Shown here piece by piece: positions 20,343 to 29,942 of a stretch of DNA of 64,000 bases; within the stretch, counting starts at the first letter, position 1, and every line of letters begins with the position of its first letter. A program made the translations under genes and the position numbers. The notes beneath the pieces are model-generated. The model did not search any database, had not been told where the DNA came from, and saw only the letters and a program-made list of their open reading frames with translations. Origin of the DNA: Pseudomonas palleroniana (GTDB lineage Bacteria > Pseudomonadota > Gammaproteobacteria > Pseudomonadales > Pseudomonadaceae); contig NZ_PYWX01000034.1 of assembly GCF_003031675.1 (NCBI RefSeq), forward strand, positions 148,118 through 212,117. The letters are read 5' to 3'.

Positions 20343-20432
20343 TGCCGCATCATACACCCGTTTTCTGAAAGGATCACCCCGCCAGGCGTTTTAGCCGCCC
20401 GACGGAGTAAGTCCTACACAGCAACGCGCTGA

Positions 20433-21299
20433 TTACTTGGCTTTTTCCAGGTAGCGGAAGAACTCGCTACTTGGGTCCAGCACCATGACGTCGGTTTTGT
20501 TTGCGAAGCTTTCACGGTAGGCACGCAGGCTACGGTAGAACGCGTAGAACTCCTGGTCCTGCCCATAGGCCTTGGCGTAGATCGCCGCGGCTTGAGCGTC
20601 GCCATCACCACGGGCCTCTTCAGACTCGCGATAGGCTTCCGCCAACAGTACACGGCGCTGACGGTCGGCATCCGCACGGATACCTTCGGCCAACTCGTTA
20701 CCCTTGGCACGGTGCTCGCGGGCTTCACGCTCACGCTCGGTGCTCATGCGCTCGAACACGCTGCGGTTCACTTCCTTCGGCAGATCGATGGCCTTGACCC
20801 GAACATCGATCACTTCAATGCCCAGCTCTTTTTCCGCCATCGTGTTCAACGAGCGCGTGATATCAGCCATCAGCGCATCACGTTCACCGGACACCACCTC
20901 GTGCAGGGTGCGCTTACCAAACTGGTCACGCAGGCCCGATTCCAGGCGGCGCGACAAACGCTCGTCGGCAATCTGCTTGAGGCCGGAGGTCGCAGTGTAG
21001 AAACGCTCGGCATCCTTGACGCGCCACTTGGCATAGGCGTCAACCATCACGGCTTTCTTTTCCAGGGTCAGGAAGCGTTGCGTCGGTGCATCCAGGGTCA
21101 TCAGGCGGGCGTCGAACTTGCGCACCTGGTTGACGTAAGGAACCTTCACATGCAGGCCTGGCTGGACGTCCGCCTGCACCACGCGACCGAATTGCAGCAA
21201 CACCGCACGCTCGGTCTGAGACACGATGTAGAAGCAGTTCCAGGCAGCGATGACCACGACGACGCCCACAATCAGGGCGGTCAGCGATTTATTGCTCAT
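20433..21299 (-). CDS. hflC: HflC, subunit of the FtsH modulator
   Basis: SPFH/prohibitin-family membrane protein, 288 residues, that forms the periplasmic HflKC cage around the FtsH protease. An N-terminal signal-anchor helix (about 7-25, ALIVGVVVVIAAWNCFYIV) is followed by the SPFH domain and a long charged helical segment (about 180-240). ATG 21299 overlaps the hflK TGA (TGATG). The transcript ends at the terminator near 20330. Confidence 0.97.
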   Translation of the reverse strand: MSNKSLTALIVGVVVVIAAWNCFYIVSQTERAVLLQFGRVVQADVQPGLHVKVPYVNQVRKFDARLMTLDAPTQRFLTLEKKAVMVDAYAKWRVKDAERFYTATSGLKQIADERLSRRLESGLRDQFGKRTLHEVVSGERDALMADITRSLNTMAEKELGIEVIDVRVKAIDLPKEVNRSVFERMSTEREREAREHRAKGNELAEGIRADADRQRRVLLAEAYRESEEARGDGDAQAAAIYAKAYGQDQEFYAFYRSLRAYRESFANKTDVMVLDPSSEFFRYLEKAK

Positions 21300-22474
21300 C
21301 AACGACTCTCCCTGGTACGTGTTTGCTGTTGCAGCAAGTCAGCGGCCGAACGGGCGCTCGCTTCGTTGGCAGCAGCCGTCGAACCGGTAGACGGCGCGTT
21401 GGTGCCGCTACGGCCACCTTCGATCATCTTGTCCAGCGGCAGGTACAACAGGTTGTTCTGCCCACCTTTGTTGCCGGTCACGAGAACCTTGCTGGTGTTG
21501 CTGAAGACTTCCTGCATGGTGTCCAGGTACAAACGCTCACGCGTGACTTCCGGAGCCTTGCGGTACTCGGCAACCAGCTTGGTAAAGCGATCTGCCTCAC
21601 CCTTGGCGCGGGAAACCACTTCGTCACGGTAACCGTTGGCATCCTCAAGGATACGCTGGGCCTGACCACGGGCTTCCGGCACGACGCCGTTGGCATAGGT
21701 TTCAGCCTGGTTGCGCGAACGCTGCTCGTCTTCACGGGCGCGGATCACGTCGTCAAAGGCTTCCTGCACTTCACGCGGTGCCGCTGCGCTCTGCACGTTC
21801 ACCTGAGTGACGGTGATACCGGTGCGATAGGTATCGAGGAACCGTTGCAGGCGCTCCTTGATTTCGCTGGCCATCAACTCACGCCCTTCGGTCAGCACCT
21901 GGTCCATCGCAGTGGACCCCACCACATGGCGCAGGGCGCTTTCGGTTGCGTGCTGCAGGCTGATCTCAGGCTGGTCGACGTTCAGCACGAAGTCCTGCAG
22001 GTTGCTGATCTTGTACTGCACGGTCAGCGGCACTTCGACGATGTTCTCGTCTTCGGTCAGCATCTGGCCCTGCTTGGTGTAGGCACGCTCACGCGTGACG
22101 TTCTCCATGTACTTCTTGTCGATCGGCGGGAAGTAGATATTCAGGCCCGGCCCTACCGTCTCGTAGTACTTGCCGAAGCGCAGCACGACGGCCTGCTCCT
22201 GCTCGTCGACTACGTAGACCGCGCTGTACAGCCATACGGCCGCCAGCACGACAAGACCCAGGCCCAGCAGGCCATAGCCGCCACCCTTGCTTGTGCGACC
22301 GCCGTCGTCACCACCACTTTTTTTCCCACCACCGAACAACCCATTCAGGCTTTCCTGCAGCTTTCGGAAGGCCTCGTCGAGATCCGGCGGCCCCTTGCGG
22401 TCGCCATTATTGCGGCGCTTACCACCCCAAGGATCCTGATTATTCGAGTTGCCACCCGGCTCATTCCAAGCCAT
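21299..22474 (-). CDS. hflK: HflK, subunit of the FtsH modulator
   Basis: Partner of HflC, 391 residues. A glycine/asparagine-rich cytoplasmic N-terminus (MAWNEPGGNSNNQDPWGG) leads to one membrane helix (about 68-90), the SPFH domain (VVDEQEQAVVLRFGKY) and a long helical region. ATG 22474 has GGAGAG upstream and is preferred over the longer frame. It lies 96 bases downstream of hflX. Confidence 0.97.
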   Translation of the reverse strand: MAWNEPGGNSNNQDPWGGKRRNNGDRKGPPDLDEAFRKLQESLNGLFGGGKKSGGDDGGRTSKGGGYGLLGLGLVVLAAVWLYSAVYVVDEQEQAVVLRFGKYYETVGPGLNIYFPPIDKKYMENVTRERAYTKQGQMLTEDENIVEVPLTVQYKISNLQDFVLNVDQPEISLQHATESALRHVVGSTAMDQVLTEGRELMASEIKERLQRFLDTYRTGITVTQVNVQSAAAPREVQEAFDDVIRAREDEQRSRNQAETYANGVVPEARGQAQRILEDANGYRDEVVSRAKGEADRFTKLVAEYRKAPEVTRERLYLDTMQEVFSNTSKVLVTGNKGGQNNLLYLPLDKMIEGGRSGTNAPSTGSTAAANEASARSAADLLQQQTRTRESR

Positions 22475-22570
22475 AGCGCTCTCCATCTGATAAAGCAAAG
22501 ACGCGCCCACGGCGCGCCGACCAATGCTACAGAATGCCTGCTACTGCGACACAACCGCTTTCTCAGGCTT

Positions 22571-23872
22571 TTATTGCAAAGTGTGTTGTTCGATGAACTC
22601 CGCCGGTACGACGCCTTCACGGCTGACCAGCCGATTCAGTTCCGAGCGCGGCAATCGAACGGCCAGCAAGCTGACACCTTCGTCGTCATGTTCTTCTTTC
22701 TGTACTGCGCCCAACTCGAAAAACTGTGCACGCAGTCGAGCAAAACGCTGCGGCAAGCGCAAGGTGCCGATAAACAAATCGCTGCCCAACAGCTCGGCAA
22801 TAGCTTGTTCGAGTAATTCCAAACCACTGCCATCACGCGCTGACAGCCATACCCGCTGGGGTTTGCCGTTCTCATCGCGTTGAATTTGTGGCTCTACGCC
22901 TTCAAGCAAATCGAGTTTGTTATAGACCTCGAGGATCGGCAAGTCCTGTGCACCAATCTCGCCCAGCACCAACATCACCTGCTCAATCTGCAACATGCGA
23001 TCCGGTTCGGCCGCATCGATCACGTGCAACAGCAGATCCGAGTTGCTCGACTCTTCGAGCGTAGACCGAAACGCTTCGACCAGCTTGTGGGGCAAGTGAC
23101 GAATAAAGCCCACCGTATCCGCCAGGACAATCGGCCCCAGATCATCCAGGTCCAGACGGCGCAAGGTCGGGTCGAGGGTGGCGAACAGTTGGTCGGCCGC
23201 GTACACGTCGGACTTCGTCACGTTATTGAACAGCGTGGATTTACCGGCGTTGGTGTAGCCCACCAGGGAAACGGTAGGAATATCCGCACGGGAACGGCCA
23301 CGGCGTGACTGTTCGCGCTGGCTACGCACTTTTTCCAGGCGGCCCTTGATCTGACGCAGGCGAACCCGCAACAGGCGTCGGTCGGTTTCAAGCTGGGTTT
23401 CACCCGGGCCGCGCATACCGATACCACCACCCTGGCGCTCAAGGTGAGTCCAGCCGCGAACCAGCCGGGTGCTCATGTGGTCAAGCTGGGCCAGTTCAAC
23501 CTGGAGCTTGCCTTCATGGGTACGGGCGCGCTGGGCAAAGATATCGAGAATCAGACCGGTACGGTCGATCACGCGACACTCGAAGACACGTTCGAGGTTA
23601 CGTTCCTGACTGGGTGTGAGGACGTGATTGAAGATCACCAGATCGGCTTCTTCGGCGTGCACCAGGTCGCGCAGTTCCTCGACCTTGCCGCTGCCAATCA
23701 GGAATTTGGCGGTTGGCCGATGACGCGGCACGTTAAAAAACGCAACGGTCTCGGCGCCGGCCGAATTTGCCAACTCCTGAAACTCCTGCGGATCTTCGCG
23801 CGCCTCAGGGTCCTGTCCATCCAAGTGAACGAGGATGACTCGCTCACCACCACCGTGGCGCTCAAAGAACAA
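22571..23872 (-). CDS. hflX: Ribosome-associated GTPase HflX
   Basis: GTPase that splits or rescues stalled ribosomes, 433 residues. The N-terminal HflX domain contains GSGKVEEL and the glycine-rich linker ERQGGGIGMRGPGETQLE. The G domain has G1 GYTNAGKST, G3 DTVGF and G4 NKLD. Translation starts at TTG 23872 (product FFERHGGGERV), 12 bases after the hfq stop codon, with GGAG just upstream. This places hfq and hflX in one transcript, as in other gamma-proteobacteria. Confidence 0.96.
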   Translation of the reverse strand: MFFERHGGGERVILVHLDGQDPEAREDPQEFQELANSAGAETVAFFNVPRHRPTAKFLIGSGKVEELRDLVHAEEADLVIFNHVLTPSQERNLERVFECRVIDRTGLILDIFAQRARTHEGKLQVELAQLDHMSTRLVRGWTHLERQGGGIGMRGPGETQLETDRRLLRVRLRQIKGRLEKVRSQREQSRRGRSRADIPTVSLVGYTNAGKSTLFNNVTKSDVYAADQLFATLDPTLRRLDLDDLGPIVLADTVGFIRHLPHKLVEAFRSTLEESSNSDLLLHVIDAAEPDRMLQIEQVMLVLGEIGAQDLPILEVYNKLDLLEGVEPQIQRDENGKPQRVWLSARDGSGLELLEQAIAELLGSDLFIGTLRLPQRFARLRAQFFELGAVQKEEHDDEGVSLLAVRLPRSELNRLVSREGVVPAEFIEQHTLQ

Positions 23873-23884
23873 AGGAGACTCCTA

Positions 23885-24145
23885 TCAGGCGTTACCTGGC
23901 TCAGCGTCAGCTGCATCGTCACCTGCTGCGCTAGGCAGACGGATTGGACGAACTGGAACAACTGTCGAGATAGCGTGCTTGTAGACCATCTGGCTGACGG
24001 TGTTCTTCAGCAGGATCACGAACTGGTCGAACGATTCGATCGTACCTTGCAGTTTGATACCGTTCACCAGGTAGATGGAAACCCCCACTTTCTCTTTACG
24101 TAAAGTATTCAAGTAAGGGTCTTGTAGCGAATGCCCTTTTGACAT
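23885..24145 (-). CDS. hfq: RNA chaperone Hfq
   Basis: Hexameric Sm-like RNA chaperone, 86 residues. Sm1 is seen in [20 protein letters not shown] and Sm2 in [13 protein letters not shown]. The C-terminal tail is short and acidic ([15 protein letters not shown]). ATG 24145 has AGGAG upstream; the longer frame runs into AT-rich intergenic DNA and was rejected. It lies 94 bases downstream of miaA, which may include a separate promoter. Confidence 0.98.
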
Positions 24146-24239
24146 GTGTCGCACTCCTATAAGGATCAATAATAAAAAAGCGGAAAATAGATAGCTTATG
24201 GCCGTCAAACCCACAAGGATAGACGGCAATTGCAAGGAC

Positions 24240-25211
24240 TCAGCTCAATATGGAGACCGTTCCCAAGTATTTCAAGGCGCGTGACAGATTGTCGCTGTCC
24301 AGGCTGTCCAACCAGTGCAAATCGCTCCAGCTGCGCAGCCAGGTGAACTGGCGTTTGGCCAATTGGCGCGTGGCAATGATGCCGCGCTCCTGCATTTCGG
24401 CCCACGTCAGCTTGCCATCCAGGTGATCCCAGACTTGGCGATAGCCTACAGCACGTATGGAAGGTAGCCCGGGATGCAGGTCACCTCTTGAACGCAGTGC
24501 TACGACCTCGTCCACAAACCCCTGTTCCAACATAATTGTGAATCTTTGTGCAATTCGTTCATGCAGCACCTGGCGATTTGCTGGAGCAATCGCCAGATTC
24601 GCCACAGTATAGGGCAATTGTGACTGTCCAGATGCGTCTGCATCAGCACTTTGCGCAGTTTGTTTCAGCCTGTGTTCAGTCATGGTCTGGCCGCTCACAC
24701 GCCAGACTTCCAGGGCGCGTGTGAGGCGCTGGGGGTCATTGGGGTGAATGCGCGCGGCAGAGACCGGGTCGACCGCCGCCAACTGATCGTGCAGCGCTTG
24801 CCAACCAAGGCGTGCAGCCTCCTCTTCAATCTCGGCGCGCACCTGGGCATCAGCCGGCGGCATATCCGCCAGGCCTTCCTGCAAAGCCTTGTAGTAGAGC
24901 ATAGTGCCGCCCACCAGCAGCGGAATATTGCCCCGCGCGGTAATGTCAGCCATGGCAGCCAGGGCGTCGGTACGGAAATCCGCCGCAGAATAGCTTTCGG
25001 CCGGGTCGATAATGTCGATCAGCCTGTGCGGGTACTGGGCCAATAGCGCTTTTGAGGGCTTGGCCGTACCGATGTCCATGTCCCGGTAAACCAGGGCAGA
25101 GTCGACACTGATCAGCTCGCACGGCAACACTTTGGTCAGCTCGATGGCCAGGTCGGTCTTGCCGGCGGCCGTGGGGCCCATCAGGAAGATGGCGGGGGGC
25201 AAGGCACTCAT
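24240..25211 (-). CDS. miaA: tRNA dimethylallyltransferase MiaA
   Basis: Adds dimethylallyl to A37 of tRNAs reading UNN codons, 323 residues. The P-loop is [12 protein letters not shown], followed by [19 protein letters not shown], a prenyl-transferase signature. Other conserved segments are [11 protein letters not shown] and [12 protein letters not shown] 25211 overlaps the mutL stop as TGATG, so the longer frame is rejected. It lies upstream of hfq as in E. coli. Confidence 0.97.
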
Positions 25212-27124
25212 CAACGGCCGCGCAGGAACAGTTTGTCCAGATCGTCCAGGCCCATCTGGGTCCAGGTCGGTCGGCCATGGTTGCATTGCCCGCTGCGCTC
25301 GGTGTTTTCCATGTCGCGCAGCAGCCCGTTCATTTCCGGCAGGGCCAGGCGGCGATTGGCGCGGATGGCGCCATGACAGGCCATGGTGCCAAGCAGCTCA
25401 TTGATGTGCGCCTGGATACGATCGCTGGTGCCGTACTCCATCAGGTCCGCCAGCACATCAGCGACCAGGCGGTTGGCTTCAGCCTGTTTGAGCAGCGCAG
25501 GAATCTGGCGGATCGCCAGGGTTTCCGGCCCAAGGCGCTGCAATTCGAAGCCCAGTTTCTGGAACACGCCGTGATGCTCTTCGGCGCAATCGGCTTCCCG
25601 CTGGCTGACCGCCAGGGACTCGGGCACCAACAGCGGCTGGCCGCTGAGGCCTTCGCTGGCCATGGCGATCTTCAAGCGCTCGTACATGATCCGCTCATGG
25701 GCGGCATGCATATCGACCAGCACCAGGCCGTGGGCGTTTTCCGCCAGGATGTAGATGCCTTTGAGTTGCGCCAACGCATAACCCAGCGGTGGAATATCCC
25801 CCCCACCCTCCGGCAACGCAACGGCGCCCGGCTCGGCCCCCGGCAATGGCGCAAAAAACTCGCGATAGGCCGCCTTGGCTTCCGCCACCGGCACTGTCGA
25901 TTGCGGACGCGGCGTGTATTGGTACTGATAACCCGCGCCCGAACCGGAACCCGGCGCGGTGTATGACGGCTGTGGCTGCGGCGATTGCAACAAATTGGCC
26001 GCCAAGCTCATTTCGCCCTGTGGGCCAAACTCGCCGGCCTCCGGCCCGCTCGGCCGTACCACCGCCGTCACGATCGGCGCAGACAACTGATCATCCGGAC
26101 GCACATCGCCCAAGGCACGGTGCAACGTGCCATAGAGGAAGTCATGCACCATGCGCCCGTCACGAAAACGCACTTCATGCTTGGTCGGATGCACGTTGAC
26201 GTCGACCACCGACGGGTCGACCTCGAAAAACAGCACAAACGTGGGGTGCCGCCCATTGAACAGAACGTCGCGATACGCCTGGCGCACCGCATGGGCCACC
26301 AACTTATCGCGTACTGCACGACCATTCACGAAGAAATACTGCAGGTCCGCCTGGCTACGGGAGAACGTCGGCAACCCGACCCAACCCCACAGGCGCAAGC
26401 CGTTGCGCTCGATCTCAATCGGCAGTGCCTGCTCCAGGAAACCCGACCCGCAAACAGCGGCCACACGCCGTGCACGGGCAGCGTCGTCATTGGCTTCATG
26501 CAGGCTGAGGATGGTCTTGCCGTTGTGGCGCAGATGAAAAGCCACGTCGAAACGGGCCAGCGCCAAGCGCTTGATGACTTCCTGCAGGTGATCGAATTCG
26601 GTTTTTTCAGCCTTGAGGAACTTGCGGCGCGCCGGGGTATTGAAGAACAAGTCGCGCACTTCCACCGAAGTGCCCACCGGGTGCGCAGCCGGCTGGACTC
26701 GAGGCGCCATGTCACGGCCTTCGGTTTCTACCTGCCAGGCCTGGTCGGCACCACGGGTCCGCGAGGTCAGGGTCAGGCGGGCCACGGAGCTGATGGAGGC
26801 CAAGGCCTCACCGCGAAAACCCAGGCTCATCACCCGCTCAAGGTCTTCCAGATCGCGAATCTTGCTGGTGGCGTGACGCGCCAGAGCCAGCGGCAGGTCA
26901 TCGGAGGAGATGCCGCTACCGTCATCGCGCACGCGCAGGAGCTTGACGCCGCCCTGCTCCACATCGACATCGATGCGCTTGGCGCCTGAGTCGATACTGT
27001 TCTCCAGCAGCTCCTTGATCACCGACGCCGGACGCTCAACCACCTCGCCCGCGGCAATCTGGTTGGCCAGGCGCGGGCTGAGCAGTTCGATGCGTGCGCC
27101 GCTGTTCAACTGTGATTCGCTCAT
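25211..27124 (-). CDS. mutL: DNA mismatch repair protein MutL
   Basis: Mismatch-repair ATPase, 637 residues. The GHKL ATPase domain has [26 protein letters not shown] and [10 protein letters not shown] proline/serine-rich linker (about 340-430) leads to the dimerisation domain. That domain contains [12 protein letters not shown] near residue 460, fitting the DxHAxxExxxxE metal-binding motif of MutL proteins with endonuclease activity. Its start codon overlaps the amiB stop by one base (TAATG). Confidence 0.97.
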   Translation of the reverse strand: MSESQLNSGARIELLSPRLANQIAAGEVVERPASVIKELLENSIDSGAKRIDVDVEQGGVKLLRVRDDGSGISSDDLPLALARHATSKIRDLEDLERVMSLGFRGEALASISSVARLTLTSRTRGADQAWQVETEGRDMAPRVQPAAHPVGTSVEVRDLFFNTPARRKFLKAEKTEFDHLQEVIKRLALARFDVAFHLRHNGKTILSLHEANDDAARARRVAAVCGSGFLEQALPIEIERNGLRLWGWVGLPTFSRSQADLQYFFVNGRAVRDKLVAHAVRQAYRDVLFNGRHPTFVLFFEVDPSVVDVNVHPTKHEVRFRDGRMVHDFLYGTLHRALGDVRPDDQLSAPIVTAVVRPSGPEAGEFGPQGEMSLAANLLQSPQPQPSYTAPGSGSGAGYQYQYTPRPQSTVPVAEAKAAYREFFAPLPGAEPGAVALPEGGGDIPPLGYALAQLKGIYILAENAHGLVLVDMHAAHERIMYERLKIAMASEGLSGQPLLVPESLAVSQREADCAEEHHGVFQKLGFELQRLGPETLAIRQIPALLKQAEANRLVADVLADLMEYGTSDRIQAHINELLGTMACHGAIRANRRLALPEMNGLLRDMENTERSGQCNHGRPTWTQMGLDDLDKLFLRGR

Positions 27125-28545
27125 TACTGCGCCGCCAATTCAGTGCCGGGAATGGTCAATACCTGGCCGACTTTCAATTCATCGGTTTTCAGGCCATTGG
27201 CACTGCGCAACGTGGCAGGCGAAACCTGGAAGCGCACGGCCAGCATGGCCAGGGTGTCGCCGGGCTGCACGCGATGGTCACGTGGGCCCTGGGCGATTTT
27301 CCCGGAGTCGCGCAGCCAGGCAATGTAAGTGCCCGGCGGCGGGTTCTGCTGGAAGAACTGGCGGATACCGGCGCTGATCGAACGCGCCAGCGCCTGCTGG
27401 TGGCTGGTACTGGCCAGCTTGGAGGCTTCGTTGGAATTGGAGATAAAGCCGGTTTCCACCAGGATCGACGGGATATCCGGCGACTTCAACACCATGAACC
27501 CAGCCTGCTCGACACGCTGCTTGTGCAGCGAAGTGACCCGGCCGATATTGCTCAGCACTTTCTGGCCGACGTTCAGGCTGGAGGTCAGCGAAGCAGTCAT
27601 CGACAGGTCGAGCAGCACGCCGGCAAGCATTTTGTCCTTGTCATCCAGAGACACGTTGCCGGCCCCGCCGATCAAGTCGGAACGGTTTTCGCTGTCGGCC
27701 AGCCAACGGGCCGTCTCGGAAGTCGCGCCGCGATCGGACAGGGCGAACACCGAGGCGCCGAAGGCGGCGGACGAGGGTGCGGCGTCGGCGTGGATCGACA
27801 CAAACAGGTCGGCGCCTTTCTTGCGGGCGATTTCCGTACGGCCGCGCAATGGAATGAAGTAGTCACCGGTACGGGTCAGCTCGGCGCGATAGCCTTTCAT
27901 CGCGCTGACCTGACGCTGCAGCTCACGAGCGATGGCCAATACCACGTCTTTTTCATGCTGGCCGCGCGAGCCGGATGCGCCCGGGTCTTCGCCACCATGG
28001 CCGGCATCGATCACCACAATAATGTCACGCTTGCCCGGCGGGGCCGGTGGGGGTGGCGGCAACTTGACCTGCGGCTGCGACGGGTTGACCGGCACGGCCG
28101 GTACCGTGGCAACACTCGGGGTCGGCACGGGCGTCGGGTTGGCATCGGCGGGATTGTCGAACAGATCGACCACCAGCCGGTTGCCGTACTGGGCATTCGG
28201 CGCCAGGGAGAAGCTTTTCGGGGTCACGGCCTTTTTCAGGTCGATAACCACACGCAGATCGGTCGGCGTACGCTGGGCCGAGCGCATGGCGGTAATCGGG
28301 GTGTTGGCGGTGGACACTTTGAGCGGCGCGGCCAGGGACGCACCATTGATGTCGATCACCAGGCGATCGGGCGCCGTCAGGGTAAAGACACTGTGCTGGA
28401 CCGGGCCAGACAGGTCGAACACCAGTCGCGTGTTATCCGGCGCTCGCCACAGGCGAACACTTTTCACCTGCGAAGCAGCCAGAGCATTGACAGTCATTGC
28501 CGCAAGCAATACCCCTACGACAGCAACCAACGCGCGAAAGCGCAT
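27124..28545 (-). CDS. amiB: N-acetylmuramoyl-L-alanine amidase AmiB
   Basis: Periplasmic zinc amidase that splits septal peptidoglycan during cell separation, 473 residues. Signal peptide (about 1-24, ends VNALAAS), AMIN domain (25-130), a Pro-rich linker, Amidase_3 domain with the zinc-binding start [13 protein letters not shown] and VETGFISN, and a C-terminal LysM repeat ([16 protein letters not shown]). ATG 28545 gives the best signal peptide; a TTG five codons earlier is possible. It lies 15 bases after tsaE. Confidence 0.95.
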   Translation of the reverse strand: MRFRALVAVVGVLLAAMTVNALAASQVKSVRLWRAPDNTRLVFDLSGPVQHSVFTLTAPDRLVIDINGASLAAPLKVSTANTPITAMRSAQRTPTDLRVVIDLKKAVTPKSFSLAPNAQYGNRLVVDLFDNPADANPTPVPTPSVATVPAVPVNPSQPQVKLPPPPPAPPGKRDIIVVIDAGHGGEDPGASGSRGQHEKDVVLAIARELQRQVSAMKGYRAELTRTGDYFIPLRGRTEIARKKGADLFVSIHADAAPSSAAFGASVFALSDRGATSETARWLADSENRSDLIGGAGNVSLDDKDKMLAGVLLDLSMTASLTSSLNVGQKVLSNIGRVTSLHKQRVEQAGFMVLKSPDIPSILVETGFISNSNEASKLASTSHQQALARSISAGIRQFFQQNPPPGTYIAWLRDSGKIAQGPRDHRVQPGDTLAMLAVRFQVSPATLRSANGLKTDELKVGQVLTIPGTELAAQ

Positions 28546-28560
28546 ACCTAACCCCACCAA

Positions 28561-29031
28561 TTATTTGAATTCCAATGCCAAAGCGGCGCACCAGGACTGG
28601 CCGCGCACGCTTTGGGGCAACAACTTCAACTGACGTCCTGATTCATGCGGCGTAATGGTAATGGTCAGGTCCGGCTTTGGCAAAAAGCCTGTGCCTTTAT
28701 CTGGCCACTCGATCAGGCACAACGCGTCTTCGTCGAAATAATCCCGGATGCCCATGTACTCCAGCTCTTCGGGATCGACCAGGCGATAAAGGTCGAAATG
28801 GAAAGCTCGCACCTGGCCAATTTCGTAGGGCTCTACCAGCGTGAACGTCGGGCTTTTAACCGCGCCAGTGTGGCCCAAGCCACGAATGATGCCGCGCGAG
28901 AGCGTGGTTTTGCCCGCCCCCAGGTCACCCTCAAGAAAAATCAGCCCGGTGCCCGCCGTCACTTGGGCGATACGATGGCCGAAGGCGACCATTGCGTCTT
29001 CATCTGCCAGAAACAGGGTTACTTCAGACAC
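28561..29031 (-). CDS. tsaE: tRNA t6A synthesis ATPase TsaE
   Basis: ATPase of the TsaBDE complex that makes N6-threonylcarbamoyladenosine at A37, 156 residues. Walker A is EGDLGAGKTTLSRGI. Family segments SPTFTLVEPYE and HFDLYRL and the acidic ALCLIEWPD are present. The GTG start at 29031 has GGAGGAG about seven bases upstream, inside the end of nnrD, so the two genes overlap by 13 bases and are probably coupled. Confidence 0.95.
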   Translation of the reverse strand: MSEVTLFLADEDAMVAFGHRIAQVTAGTGLIFLEGDLGAGKTTLSRGIIRGLGHTGAVKSPTFTLVEPYEIGQVRAFHFDLYRLVDPEELEYMGIRDYFDEDALCLIEWPDKGTGFLPKPDLTITITPHESGRQLKLLPQSVRGQSWCAALALEFK

Positions 29032-29879
29032 GGCGATTGCTCCTCCAGCAATTGACGAATGGCAGGAATCAGGTCACTGGCAGCCAGCCCGCGACCCAGT
29101 ATGCCTTGGCGCTCTCCCGCCGCAGCGTGCAGCCACACGGCCAGACAGCCCGCCTCATAGGCCAGCATACCTTGAGCCAGCAGGGCGCCGACCAAGCCCG
29201 CCAGGACATCACCCAGCCCCGCCGTGGCCATCGCCGGATGACCACGATCACAGCGGGAAACCCGACCGTCCGGGCTGGCAATCAAACTGCCAGCACCCTT
29301 GAGGATAGCGACTGCATTGAATTTCTGGCTTAAAGCGCGCGCCACCTTAAGACGCTCGGCCTGAACCTCGGCTGTCGTGAGCCCCAACAAACGCGCCGCT
29401 TCGCCAGGGTGCGGGGTGATGACCGAGCCAACCGGCAAACTGACACCGCCCTTGGCCAGTTGATTCAACGCATCCGCATCCCAGACTTGCGGCTGCCGGG
29501 CGTTGGCGGCAGCCGACAGCAGGCTTTTGCCCCAGGATGCCTCACCCAGGCCAGGGCCAATGACAATCACCGAGATTTTTTCCAGCAACCCCATCAATTG
29601 GTTAGCCGAACTGACGCCGACGGTCATGACCTCCGGCAAGCGCGCCAGCGCCGCCGGCACATGCTCCGCCCGCGTCGCCAGGGACACCATGCCGGCACCA
29701 CTGCGCAAGGCGCTTTCGGTACTCAGCAGCGCAGCACCGCCAAAGCCGTGGTCACCGCCGATGACCAGCAGGTGGCCGAACAAGCTTTTATGGGCCTGCG
29801 GAGGACGCGCAGCCAGTTGCGGCAAATGGCCGGGCAACAAAGGCTGAACGTCGGTTATTTCGTGTTTTGTCTGCGGCAT
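29019..29879 (-). CDS. nnrD: ADP-dependent NAD(P)H-hydrate dehydratase
   Basis: Repairs hydrated NADH and NADPH, 286 residues. It is the carbohydrate-kinase-like dehydratase half only: GDHGFGGAALLSTESALRSGAGMV, VWDADALNQLA, ITPHPGEAARLL, ILKGAGSLIA, and the C-terminal AMATAGLGDVLAG. There is no N-terminal NnrE epimerase domain, unlike the fused E. coli YjeF. It is first in the nnrD-tsaE-amiB-mutL-miaA series and divergent from queG, with 63 bases between the starts. Confidence 0.94.
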   Translation of the reverse strand: MPQTKHEITDVQPLLPGHLPQLAARPPQAHKSLFGHLLVIGGDHGFGGAALLSTESALRSGAGMVSLATRAEHVPAALARLPEVMTVGVSSANQLMGLLEKISVIVIGPGLGEASWGKSLLSAAANARQPQVWDADALNQLAKGGVSLPVGSVITPHPGEAARLLGLTTAEVQAERLKVARALSQKFNAVAILKGAGSLIASPDGRVSRCDRGHPAMATAGLGDVLAGLVGALLAQGMLAYEAGCLAVWLHAAAGERQGILGRGLAASDLIPAIRQLLEEQSPCLK

Positions 29880-29942
29880 GCGTCTTCAAGCTCCGATGTC
29901 TGGCAGAATTATACGCATCTCACCCGTGGTTTCCCGTGTCTC

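Noticed and set aside
20066..20377. A 103-codon minus-strand frame between hflC and hisZ
   Set aside because: It crosses the hflC terminator and runs into hisZ out of frame. The product is not hydrophobic like DUF2065 and has no family features.
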